Positions 1 through 8,518 of a stretch of DNA of 64,000 bases are shown piece after piece (the stretch's first letter is position 1; each line of letters begins with the position of its first letter). The position numbers and the translations under genes were made by a program. The notes beneath the pieces are model-generated. The model worked only from the letters and a program-made list of their open reading frames with translations, searched no databases and was not told the origin of the DNA. The stretch comes from Burkholderiaceae bacterium (GTDB taxonomy: Bacteria; Pseudomonadota; Gammaproteobacteria; Burkholderiales; Burkholderiaceae_E): positions 1-64,000 of the forward strand of contig JAGXFR010000025.1 of NCBI GenBank assembly GCA_024637155.1, written 5' to 3'.

Positions 1-468
1 ATCACGTACCTGCCCATGAAGCGCGGCTTCGTGTATCTGAGCGTGGTGCTGGACTGGGCCACGCGCCGCGTCCTGTCGTGGCGGCTCTCCAACAGCCTGA
101 CGGCCGACTTCTGCGTCGAAGCACTCGAGGAAGCGATCATGCGTTACGGGGCTCCCGAGATCATGAACACCGATCAGGGCAGCCAGTTCACCGGCTCCGA
201 ATTCATCGGCACGCTCGAGGCCAACGGCATCGCCATCAGCATGGACGGCAAGGGCTGCTGGCGCGACAACGTGTTCGTCGAACGGCTCTGGAAGTCGATC
301 AAGTACGAGGAGGTCTACCTGCATGCCTATGACACCGTCTCCGACGCCCGGGCCGGTATCGCCCGCTACGTGACGTTCTACAACCAGCGTCGTCCCCACC
401 GCAGCCTTGACGGACGAACCCCCGATCACGTCTACTTCACCCGGCGGCCGCTTAGCGCGGCCGCTTAA
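1..468 (+). CDS. IS3-family transposase OrfB, C-terminal part
   Basis: This is the catalytic integrase-core part of an IS3-type transposase; the reading frame is open to the left edge, so the protein is truncated by the window. Visible DDE signatures are the first Asp in VVLDWATRR, the second in NTDQGSQFT and the Glu in DNVFVERLWKSIKYEE. The typical IS3 ending YNQRRPHRSLDGRTPDHVYF follows. In IS3 elements OrfB is normally made as a frameshift fusion with OrfA, which carries the DNA-binding helix-turn-helix; that part is not visible. The catalytic residues seen here are intact, so there is no sign of decay in this portion. Confidence 0.93.
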   Translation: MTYLPMKRGFVYLSVVLDWATRRVLSWRLSNSLTADFCVEALEEAIMRYGAPEIMNTDQGSQFTGSEFIGTLEANGIAISMDGKGCWRDNVFVERLWKSIKYEEVYLHAYDTVSDARAGIARYVTFYNQRRPHRSLDGRTPDHVYFTRRPLSAAA

Positions 469-527
469 CCCGCAGGGACTTCACTTAGAAAGCTCAAAAA
501 ACTGTCCAACTGCGCGGGGCCACCTCT
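1..527 (+). mobile_element. IS3-family insertion sequence, 3' part
   Basis: This is the right-hand portion of an insertion sequence. It holds the C-terminal part of the DDE transposase and a short non-coding tail. The tail ends around GGGGCCACCTCT, which reads AGAGGTGGCCCC on the other strand and resembles the terminal inverted repeats of IS3-type elements. The left end and orfA lie outside the window, so the exact right boundary and any target duplication cannot be confirmed. The element borders the polysaccharide locus, a common place for IS-mediated rearrangement. Confidence 0.7.
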
Positions 528-916
528 GCAGTCGGCCGCAACGGCGTACGCTTTACCGCTATTCAAGCCCATTGCGCTGGGTGCAGCGATTGTTGCTCCG
601 AGAGGGCTCAATCAGTTGGAGATCCTGACGGGCGGCAAGAACGCATGCGGAATCCTTGCGCTTCCGTCCGCACGAACCTTCGCATAAGCGAAGTGTGATC
701 GGAACGTTTTCCGGCGATCGTCTTGCCCCGACTGAGCGACGCATGGCGCCGTTCGTCGGCGCCCGCTAGCCGTTCCGCCGAGGAAGCGGTTCTGCGCACA
801 TATCCACACCCGAAATGTGACAAATTCCACGCCAACACGGTGCCAGGCGACTAACGAGCACCGCAAAGTAATGATTGGATAGCACCAGATCAGGGGCCTT
901 GTAACAGGGGGGGCCC
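528..916. other. Non-coding stretch between the IS end and the lipoprotein gene
   Basis: I see no convincing gene here: the short open frames on both strands have no ribosome-binding site or recognisable protein pattern. The right end supplies the leader of the downstream lipoprotein, with a purine-rich run AACAGGGGGGG just before its start codon. A sigma-54-like sequence lies on the - strand at 831-845 (see findings); it would fire towards the IS, where no gene remains. Confidence 0.5.
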
Positions 917-3226
917 ATGAAATTTGTTATTGTTACTGCTCTACGAAGCTGGACTCGGGCGGTGTCGATGTTTTCTGCCGTTGCGCTGACTGTCGGACTT
1001 GCCGCTTGCGGTGGTGGCGGTCTGAGCACGGACGCGTACGCCGATCTCTCCGAGATGAAGAAGCCGGCCGTGCCCGGCAATTCGTTGAACGCCAAGGCGG
1101 GATCGACGACGACCGATGCGATCGTTACGACTGCTTCGACCCAGACAACGACTACGACGGAGCCGGTGCTTCTCGCCGCAGCGCCGGCTTTCGCACCCCT
1201 GCCGAGCGGTGCTTTTGCGAATGTCCTGAGGATCGGGAATCCAACCACCCAGGCGCTGAGCAACTACCCTCTGCAGTTTGGACGCGCATTTCGCAGCGGC
1301 GAGGTCGCGCAATGCCCGCAGGTGTACTTCAAGGGAACCGCGCTCGAGACGCAGACTGACGTGAAGAATCGCCACGGCGACGGTTCCCTGCGGTTTGCTG
1401 TGGTGTCGGTGATGATCCCCTCGCTCGCCTCGGGTGAGAGCGCCGACCTAGAATTGCGTCCGGCAAGTTGTGGAAGCAACACGGCGCTGACCCGGGACCA
1501 GATGCTCGCCGACTTCAACTTCGACGCCAGTGTGATCCTCAATGCTGGGGGGGCGGGGAACGTCTCGGCACGCAATATGATGCTCGCTGGAAAGTACCGG
1601 CTGTGGACCTCGGGCCCGATCGTGACGACCGCGATCATTGAGGACCACACGACCAAGAGCTTCGATATGGGGACCGACGCGAACAAATCGTTGCGTCCGC
1701 TGTTTCATGTCCAGTTCTGGCCCAAGACCGGGGCGTACCGCGTGCGCTACATCGTCGAGCAGGCCGACACGACCAAGCTCCAGAACCAGACGTACTCGGT
1801 GCGCCTGACGGCAGCGAGTGCGAGCCCGGTGACCTTGTACGAGAAAGCGGTGGTTGATCATATCTACGCGTCGCGTTGGACCAAGGACTATTGGTTGAAT
1901 CGGGTCGTTCCCCAGTTGAGCATTCAGCACAACGTGGGGTATCTCGCGTCGACCTATGCGATTCCGAATTACGACAGTCGGGTGACGCTTGCTGCGTCGA
2001 GCAAAGCCGCTTTGCTGAATTTATGGGCTGGGAGTGCAAGGGATATCTACGACCCAGGTTTGTGGCAGAAGGCGATGTGGGCGCCTGGCGGAAGACCGGA
2101 AATCGGCTTGTTCCCGTCGTGGCATATTTTTGCCCTTTACGATGGGGATGCCGAGCTGTGGAAACTCGTTCGGCAGCAGTCGGATCTCGCGGCCGCGTGG
2201 CCAAGCCATTTTCGCTCGGGAGATGCTCGCACCTTCGATACTGTGACCGGCGCGGCCGGACTTGGGAGAGTAGTAACAAGGGATACGCATCCGTCGCAGC
2301 ACCTTAATCAAAGCAACGGGTACATGAATGTCTACTGGGTGGCCCCTGCGGACAGATTTTCTATTGTGGGTGCCAAGAGCAGTGGAGAATGGGCGATTGA
2401 TGGCGCACACCAACCCGACCCCTGGTATCTGATGTATCTGACCACGGGAGAATGGTGGTACCTGGAGGAACTCATGTTCTCGGCCTCGTGGGGCCTGTTC
2501 GAAGCGCATCCTGACTATGGGCCAAATCCGCGTTGGACTTTCATCGCTTCACAGCCGCGTGGAGATGCGTGGCTCTTGAGAACGCGTGCGAGAGCGGGGT
2601 ACGCTGCCGTCGATGGCGGCCCGGAAAAAGCCTACTTCACGCGCGCAACGGAGCAGGCACTTCGGGCGTTTGAAGGGAAGTTCATCGGAACTGGGGCAGA
2701 TCCAATTCGCGCTTATTGGGCTACTGACGCAAATAGTTGGGGGCGAATTACAAACAACCCACTGCGTTTTTGGGAAAAAGGTGTTTCACCAGGATCGGGG
2801 ATGCCGCTTGATTCACTTTACGTCACATCGCCATGGATGCAGTCGTTTCTCCTCATGTCTTTGGGCCACGTAAGGGAACTCGGCTTTGGTGCTGGGCAAA
2901 TCTTCTCTTGGCTAGCCGTATTCCACACCGGTATGGTGGTTGATGCCGGATCAAGCGGGCAGGGGTTGGCAGAGTATAACGTACCAGCAACGAAGGTGGG
3001 CGGCGCTCTTTTCCAGGATTGGCGGGACGTTTTTGACGGTTTTTCTGGATTGACTCCTTTTAGTACCGCCGATCTGGAACATGGATACGCAACGATGGCG
3101 ATTGCGGCAGTCTCTTTTGCAACGGGCGAACCAAACGGTGTAGCGGCTTGGAATTGGGTGAATCAGAATGGGTATTCCCTGACGGATTATTCGCCAAACC
3201 CCAAGTGGGCAATCATGCCGAGATAA
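917..3226 (+). CDS. Large predicted lipoprotein of unknown function
   Basis: This 769-residue protein starts with a lipoprotein signal peptide: a basic N-terminus, a hydrophobic stretch and the lipobox LAAC (Cys near residue 31), followed by a Gly run. It should therefore be lipidated and anchored to a membrane. The mature part is rich in aromatic residues (WYLMYLTTGEWWYLEEL, WAPADRF-type stretches), a composition often seen in carbohydrate-active or carbohydrate-binding proteins. I do not recognise a family or catalytic motif. It carries no PEP-CTERM tail. A purine-rich Shine-Dalgarno run precedes the ATG. It stands alone on the + strand beside the polysaccharide genes, so a role in polysaccharide processing or surface attachment is only a contextual guess. 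Confidence 0.75.
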   Translation: MKFVIVTALRSWTRAVSMFSAVALTVGLAACGGGGLSTDAYADLSEMKKPAVPGNSLNAKAGSTTTDAIVTTASTQTTTTTEPVLLAAAPAFAPLPSGAFANVLRIGNPTTQALSNYPLQFGRAFRSGEVAQCPQVYFKGTALETQTDVKNRHGDGSLRFAVVSVMIPSLASGESADLELRPASCGSNTALTRDQMLADFNFDASVILNAGGAGNVSARNMMLAGKYRLWTSGPIVTTAIIEDHTTKSFDMGTDANKSLRPLFHVQFWPKTGAYRVRYIVEQADTTKLQNQTYSVRLTAASASPVTLYEKAVVDHIYASRWTKDYWLNRVVPQLSIQHNVGYLASTYAIPNYDSRVTLAASSKAALLNLWAGSARDIYDPGLWQKAMWAPGGRPEIGLFPSWHIFALYDGDAELWKLVRQQSDLAAAWPSHFRSGDARTFDTVTGAAGLGRVVTRDTHPSQHLNQSNGYMNVYWVAPADRFSIVGAKSSGEWAIDGAHQPDPWYLMYLTTGEWWYLEELMFSASWGLFEAHPDYGPNPRWTFIASQPRGDAWLLRTRARAGYAAVDGGPEKAYFTRATEQALRAFEGKFIGTGADPIRAYWATDANSWGRITNNPLRFWEKGVSPGSGMPLDSLYVTSPWMQSFLLMSLGHVRELGFGAGQIFSWLAVFHTGMVVDAGSSGQGLAEYNVPATKVGGALFQDWRDVFDGFSGLTPFSTADLEHGYATMAIAAVSFATGEPNGVAAWNWVNQNGYSLTDYSPNPKWAIMPR

Positions 3227-3296
3227 GGTTCACAATTTCCTTGAGGTGCTACGAGCGTCTTCGCCGCGCTGGCTTTTGCGAACCGATCGCAGTCGC

Positions 3297-3321
3297 GCGG
3301 TGAGCGTGGGAGGCTCACCGC
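3297..3321. terminator. Stem-loop between convergent genes
   Basis: A perfect 9-bp inverted repeat, GCGGTGAGC and GCTCACCGC, is separated by a 7-base loop. It lies between the ends of the + strand lipoprotein gene and the - strand asparagine-synthetase-like gene, where a two-way terminator is expected. No T-run follows on either strand. It sits inside a larger imperfect inverted repeat described in the findings. Confidence 0.45.
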
Positions 3322-3425
3322 CAGCGCTCGCGAAGCCGCCCGTCGCACTGCCTTGCGAATTCCCGAAAGCAGCCGATTCCACCAGACTCAAACCGCCCAA
3401 GTTCTTCGGGGTGATGCCGGCTTGG

Positions 3426-5294
3426 TCAGTGCGCAATACCTCTGTGCCACAGGTAGAACTGCAAGGCCTTGAAGATCCGCCCAGTATGGACAACTTCACC
3501 TCGCCGGTGGGCTTCAAGATTGCTCGCAATTACGCGCCCGTCAAAGTACTCGAACTGGTGGAAGGCGATATCGCTCATCACTTCGCGCAGCCGCCCGTAC
3601 AGGGGGCCGCTGAACCACGCGCGCGCGTCAGTCGGAAATCCCATCTTGTCGAGGCGCGTACGTACCGATTCCGGAATCCGGCCCGTCATGCCCTGCCTGA
3701 GCACATGTTTGTTCCATGCGCCGTTGATTTTCCACTCCGAACCCATGTTGAACACGAGGTTCACTAGTCGGTAGTCGAGAAACGGCAAGCGCACTTCCAC
3801 CGAGTGGGCCATGGAGTTCCTGTCTTCGACTCGAAGGTACAGCGGGAGGGGGGCGCGATTTACACTGGCGGCGAGAATGCCACTCAGGCCAATCAACTGC
3901 CGATCTTGTGTTCTCGGTAGTTTGGAAGCCGTTTCCGGACGGAGCCAATCGCTCGCCGCTGCCCTGCGTAGGCGCCGGCAATCGGCCAGAGCGCGATAGG
4001 CCGGCAAGCCGGCCATCGCGCTTTGCGCGACGTGCTTCAACGCGCGGCGGAACCGCGGCACTGGCCGGCCGCCGTGGGCCTGCGAGTAAGCTGCGATCTC
4101 GCTCCAGGCCTTGCGCCAGCGCCCAGACAGAATCAACTCCGCCCAACGCTCCCCGAAGTAGTTCCCGTACCCGCCGATCACCTCATCGGCACCTTGCCCG
4201 TTGAGGATAACCTTTACACCGTGCCGTGCCGCCAGCGCCATCAGATGATAGCCGACCAAGGCAGTCATCGAGTGCACCGGTTCGTCTTGGAACGACAAGA
4301 CGGTTGGCAAGGAATCCCACAACTCCACCGGCGATATTTCCAGCGGCACCAACTGCGCGCCAGTCTGGTTCAGCGTGTCACGAATGAAGAGGGACTCGTC
4401 GAATCCCTTGTCCTGATAGCAGAAGGCCAACAGCGGCGCAGACGCGCCGGACTCCGCTTTGAGACGTGCAGCTGAACACAGAATGGATGTTGAATCCAAT
4501 CCACCAGACAGATTTACGCCGACCGGAACGTCGCTGCGCATGTGCAGGCGCATGGCGTCCTCGAACAACTCCGCGAAGGCGTGTGGAGGGTCATTCGGCG
4601 CTGGCCCGTTGGCCACACGCAAATCCCAGTACGGCCATTCACGGTAGTGCCCATCCATAGTGAATTCAAACGAGTGCCCAGCGGCTATATTGACGATACC
4701 CTCAAAAAAAGTTTCAGCGCTTCGATCGAGTTCATCGAAATGGAGGAACGAAGCACAGACCCGCTTGTTAAGTACTCCCGTGTGGAGACCGGAGGCTCGG
4801 ATAGCCTTTATCTCTGAGGCCAAGACTACGTAACTACCTGTTTGATATCGATACAGTGGTTTGATACCGAAACGGTCGCGCGACCCGAACAGACAACCAC
4901 GGGTCCGATCGTGGATCACGAAAGCCCACATGCCGTTGAGTCGGGACACGCAATCCACGCCCCACTCGCGATAGGCTGCCAGTAGGACTTCGGTATCGCC
5001 TTGCGAGCGAAACTGGTGGCCGACTCGCTCAAGTTCGGCACGCAACTCGAGGTAGTTGTAGATCTCGCCATTGAACACAATCGTGCATTGCCCGTCGGAC
5101 GAATGCATCGGCTGATGGCCTTTGGGCGAGAGGTCCAGGATGGACAGCCTCCTAAAGCCGAGGCCGACCGACCCGTCGATGGATATCCCCACGTCGTCGG
5201 GGCCGCGGTGGGCAATGGGACCAAGCGTACGACGAACGACCGCTTCCAGTCGCTGGTCTCGCGCCTGATTCATCAGGGCAACAAATCCACACAT
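3426..5294 (-). CDS. asnB: Glutamine-hydrolysing asparagine synthetase-like protein
   Basis: This 622-residue class-II glutamine amidotransferase/ATP-pyrophosphatase has the asparagine synthetase B layout. The N-terminal nucleophile Cys follows the initiator (MCGFVAL), and RGPDDVG and NGEIYNY mark the glutaminase domain. The synthetase domain has the PP-loop SGGLDSTSIL. Enzymes of this type transfer glutamine-derived ammonia to an AMP-activated carboxylate; in polysaccharide loci they probably amidate uronic acids. It is the last gene of the leftward polysaccharide series, separated from the flippase gene by about 220 bases containing two hairpins. A second paralogue lies in the XrtA core. 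Whether this copy makes free asparagine or modifies sugars cannot be told from sequence. Confidence 0.9.
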   Translation of the reverse strand: MCGFVALMNQARDQRLEAVVRRTLGPIAHRGPDDVGISIDGSVGLGFRRLSILDLSPKGHQPMHSSDGQCTIVFNGEIYNYLELRAELERVGHQFRSQGDTEVLLAAYREWGVDCVSRLNGMWAFVIHDRTRGCLFGSRDRFGIKPLYRYQTGSYVVLASEIKAIRASGLHTGVLNKRVCASFLHFDELDRSAETFFEGIVNIAAGHSFEFTMDGHYREWPYWDLRVANGPAPNDPPHAFAELFEDAMRLHMRSDVPVGVNLSGGLDSTSILCSAARLKAESGASAPLLAFCYQDKGFDESLFIRDTLNQTGAQLVPLEISPVELWDSLPTVLSFQDEPVHSMTALVGYHLMALAARHGVKVILNGQGADEVIGGYGNYFGERWAELILSGRWRKAWSEIAAYSQAHGGRPVPRFRRALKHVAQSAMAGLPAYRALADCRRLRRAAASDWLRPETASKLPRTQDRQLIGLSGILAASVNRAPLPLYLRVEDRNSMAHSVEVRLPFLDYRLVNLVFNMGSEWKINGAWNKHVLRQGMTGRIPESVRTRLDKMGFPTDARAWFSGPLYGRLREVMSDIAFHQFEYFDGRVIASNLEAHRRGEVVHTGRIFKALQFYLWHRGIAH

Positions 5295-5369
5295 GCGCTA
5301 GCTCGTTCTTCGCAATAAGAGGGGAATTGGCAGTCGTTCACTCTTCATCGGAACTTTCAGCGCCCGCCA

Positions 5370-5401
5370 GATACAGCTGTCTGTATCGCAGGGCGGCCTG
5401 C
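5370..5401. other. Two adjacent hairpins between flippase and asnB genes
   Basis: GATACAG-CTGT-CTGTATC forms a perfect 7-bp stem with a 4-base loop. It is followed at once by GCAGG-GCGG-CCTGC, a 5-bp stem with a 4-base loop. They lie in the gap after the flippase stop codon and ahead of the asnB start. They could act as an attenuator, a processing site or a weak terminator. No T-run is present. Confidence 0.45.
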
Positions 5402-5515
5402 AACGCCGCTCATGCGTGAGAAAACCACCACAGAAACAGTCCCACAAACTCAAGCAAATCTCCTCTATACAAGTTGCCATTCATTGTGCGGCGACGTAGT
5501 GGCAGCAGGGGAAAC

Positions 5516-7144
5516 CTAATTGGTCCATCGGCCCTTAAGCGCGCACATCTTGTCGAGCACGTACGACTCGGCCCCCTTGGGTTTTCCGACAACCCACCAA
5601 AGTAGCAGAACCGTAGCGGAATATACGATGATGCCGGTGGCGATCTTTAGGGTCAGCGTCGGAACCAGCGTTAACCCCGTAACGCTGACCCCGTAGACGA
5701 TCGCTCCAGCCATCGCCCCTGCGGCGAATATTGGGCGGAAAACGGATCCGAGAATCTCTCCTAGAGTCACGTTGCGGAGCGCTCGCATCAGCAGCCAGAT
5801 TGCAAGTGAGAGTCCGCCGACGACTGTCACAAGACGTAGTACCGCTATCTCGACTGCCCCCGCACCCGGAACGAGCATGAATGCGCCTAGAGCGAAAAAC
5901 AGCACCTGCGCCCATGCGAGCAAGGCAACATTTCGCAATTGACCGAGCGTGATCATAATATAACCGCCACTGGTGGCTATCGCCTCAACCACTTGCGCCA
6001 TCGCCAACAATTGGACGAACGGTACCACGAACATCCATTTTTCGCCCAAGAGTAGTTCGACCGATTCATGCGCAACAAGCGCCAATCCAACGCTTGCTGG
6101 AACTCCGATTAGCGTCTGAACCCCCTGAGCGAGAAGAAAAAGGCGCTTGAGTTCGGCCAAATCACTCTTGGCTTCCACAAATACCGGGAAGAGCACTCTG
6201 TTTAGCGGCGCCAACAGTTCCCCGGATGGCATAGAAGAAATATCGTCGGCTAGCGTATACCCCCCCATGATGGAGGTGCTAGCCCGACGGCCCACCAGAA
6301 TCTTATGCAAGTTGTGATTCAGATATCCACCGATGTTTCGTACCAACATCCACTGGGAAACCGCAAATACCTCACTGAATCTTGCCAAACTCAGGCGTGG
6401 GCGCATCGCGTGCACGCGGTAACTTAGAACCACGCCGAACCCGCGGCCAGCAACAGTACCAATCACCAATGCCCAATAACTGTGCAGCAACCAAGCGGCC
6501 AGAATCGTCGTTAGAAAGCCGGCGAGTCGTCTCAGAAAAACGAAACGAAAATCAAGACCGAACTGCATGTTCTTTTGGAAATCGATTACACCGATATTCT
6601 CCAATCCGACGAGAATCAGCCCGGCGCTTAACACCTGCAAGACGGGCGTAATTCGCAGATCTCCGAAAAAATTACCGGCTAGGGGAGCACAACTGATGAC
6701 CAGGAGCGCGGCGAACGCGCACTGAATCAATCGTATCGTCCATGCCGTGTCGTAATGGGCCTGAACAGCATTGCGATTTTGGATCAGGGCGACGTGCACA
6801 CCGAGATCAAGCAAGGTCTCGAGAAGCCCAATCACTAACGACGCCATGGCGATGACGCCGAAGTCATCAGGAACCAGAAGTCGCGCAAGAATGAGTGTAC
6901 TGACGAAGCCTATGAGACGATCGATCCAGCGCATGGATACCGTCAGTGCGGCGCCCTTGAAGACGCTGGTGCGCCCAGTATTCAGCACGGTTTTGTGCGC
7001 CAAGCCGAAACCAAGAATCGTGACGCCGATCTCGTAATCAACTTCGGCGGCTTTCTTATAGTGCAATCCGACACCGACGTGGGCACAGAGCGTCCCTTCG
7101 ATCGCAACCGCGCTAGTCGACGGCTCTGGACCACGATGTACCAA
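5516..7144 (-). CDS. Polysaccharide flippase (Wzx/MATE-like, oligosaccharide flippase family)
   Basis: This integral membrane protein of up to 542 residues has many hydrophobic helices and the family opening RWIDRLIGFVSTLILARLLVPDDFGVIAMASLV. Such proteins flip undecaprenyl-linked repeat units across the inner membrane for Wzy-type polymerisation. The first ~50 residues of the longest frame are unlike the family; a GTG at 6988 (VLNTGRTSVFKGAAL) would give a normal-looking N-terminus. The longest frame begins 3 bases after the stop of the upstream glycosyltransferase, so either start fits an operon. Base composition is more AT-rich than in the XrtA core genes, as usual for exchangeable flippases. 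Confidence 0.88.
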   Translation of the reverse strand: MVHRGPEPSTSAVAIEGTLCAHVGVGLHYKKAAEVDYEIGVTILGFGLAHKTVLNTGRTSVFKGAALTVSMRWIDRLIGFVSTLILARLLVPDDFGVIAMASLVIGLLETLLDLGVHVALIQNRNAVQAHYDTAWTIRLIQCAFAALLVISCAPLAGNFFGDLRITPVLQVLSAGLILVGLENIGVIDFQKNMQFGLDFRFVFLRRLAGFLTTILAAWLLHSYWALVIGTVAGRGFGVVLSYRVHAMRPRLSLARFSEVFAVSQWMLVRNIGGYLNHNLHKILVGRRASTSIMGGYTLADDISSMPSGELLAPLNRVLFPVFVEAKSDLAELKRLFLLAQGVQTLIGVPASVGLALVAHESVELLLGEKWMFVVPFVQLLAMAQVVEAIATSGGYIMITLGQLRNVALLAWAQVLFFALGAFMLVPGAGAVEIAVLRLVTVVGGLSLAIWLLMRALRNVTLGEILGSVFRPIFAAGAMAGAIVYGVSVTGLTLVPTLTLKIATGIIVYSATVLLLWWVVGKPKGAESYVLDKMCALKGRWTN

Positions 7145-7147
7145 GCG

Positions 7148-8518
7148 CTATTTCGGCTGGTCACCGTATTGCCCTATTGGAACAAGTCCGTCAATCAAAG
7201 ATGCCAGACGCCGCGCCTGTTGTTGCCGAGAGAACCGTCGGATCTGGTCAAGATCGTTAGGCAAATGCGTCAATTGGTCTCCATCATGCTCATCCTTCAG
7301 CCATTTCCGGACGGTCTCAGCAATTTCACCGCTGCCACCAATGTCTGCCAAATAGGTTTTCCTGAACTTTCGCAGTTCTTTCGCGGTATCCCCGTCGGGA
7401 TCCACAAGCCCAAGAATCGGGCGTAGAGCGCGGACATATTCGTAGATCTTCGCGGGAATCTGCGCGTTAAACGCCGTCCCTTGCAACACCAGCAAGAGGT
7501 CTGCACCCATCATTTCTGAAATCGCGTCGCGATAGGGTATGGCGGGCGCAATATCGACGACGCTTACCAGCCCATACTTTTCGGCCAAAGCTGAAATCGC
7601 TTCCGCGTGGACCGACGCCCTGAATCGGACGCAGAGCTTTTCCCTGTCGAGTACGCCGCTCTTGATCAGAGCGGCGATTGCCATCAGGAAAGGCTCAGGA
7701 TCTCGGCCTTGCGGATAGATGATGCCGCTGTGTAGCATAAGCAGCGCACCACGGTCGACTCCGGTGCGCGTGGGGGTCAGCCCAGCGAACGATTCCTCGT
7801 CGTAGCCGTTCTCGATCACGTGACATCGTGACGCGGCATCAGGGTGTCGCGCACGATAAAGTTCGGCTGCGCGTTCGGTCGTAAAGACGCAAAGCGATGC
7901 CTCTCTGAGCACCCGTTCCTCGAGCCGACGGCACACCCAACGTTCCAGTCGACTTCTCGGAAACGCGGCCGTTACCATCGGGTCGCGGAAATCGGCGACC
8001 CAAGGCAGGCCGCACCATTTTGCGAGCGACGCTCCGATGAGATGGGCGGTGGAGATCGGGTAGGTGCTCCACAGAATGTCGGGGTGCCGACTTGTAATGA
8101 TCTTCTTGCCGAGTCGCACAGCGCCGATCCACCATGACGACCAGCGATCGGGAAGTGCGGTCACCATTAAGTACTTCTTATGTATGCTCAAGTGTCGCGC
8201 CGCGTCGAGGGCGGGTGCCCGGAATACCTCTACGTTCTGTGGGATGCTGCTTAGGAGGTCGTCTCGTGTTTCTTCATATGCACCGGCGTGCGCGGTGAGC
8301 ACAATCGGATCCCAACCGTTTTCCGGGAGGTAGCGGACGAAATTCAGCGTCCTCAAGACCCCGCTACTACCCGCTTGCGGCGGGAAATGAAAAACCGCCA
8401 TCAGGATCTTGCGGTGGCTCGGCGCCAGATCGTGAGGAGTCTCACTCGTTCCGGATTGCCACTCGGCGCGAGGAATTCGCTCCTTAGCCATCGGCAGTTG
8501 CGCCTTGCGTGAAGTCAC
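7148..8518 (-). CDS. Glycosyltransferase, GT4-like
   Basis: This protein of about 450 residues has a two-Rossmann GT-B layout. The N-terminal domain shows FHFPPQAGSSGVLRTLNFVRYLPENGW, the acceptor-binding loop of GT4-like enzymes, and PWVADFRDPM follows in the first domain. A nucleotide-sugar domain lies towards the end. It should add a sugar to the growing lipid-linked repeat unit on the cytoplasmic face of the membrane. The start is uncertain: GTG at 8518 overlaps the ligase gene by 35 bases, while an in-frame ATG at 8491 (MAKERIP) would overlap by only 8. Donor and acceptor sugars cannot be read from the sequence. Confidence 0.88.
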   Translation of the reverse strand: MTSRKAQLPMAKERIPRAEWQSGTSETPHDLAPSHRKILMAVFHFPPQAGSSGVLRTLNFVRYLPENGWDPIVLTAHAGAYEETRDDLLSSIPQNVEVFRAPALDAARHLSIHKKYLMVTALPDRWSSWWIGAVRLGKKIITSRHPDILWSTYPISTAHLIGASLAKWCGLPWVADFRDPMVTAAFPRSRLERWVCRRLEERVLREASLCVFTTERAAELYRARHPDAASRCHVIENGYDEESFAGLTPTRTGVDRGALLMLHSGIIYPQGRDPEPFLMAIAALIKSGVLDREKLCVRFRASVHAEAISALAEKYGLVSVVDIAPAIPYRDAISEMMGADLLLVLQGTAFNAQIPAKIYEYVRALRPILGLVDPDGDTAKELRKFRKTYLADIGGSGEIAETVRKWLKDEHDGDQLTHLPNDLDQIRRFSRQQQARRLASLIDGLVPIGQYGDQPK

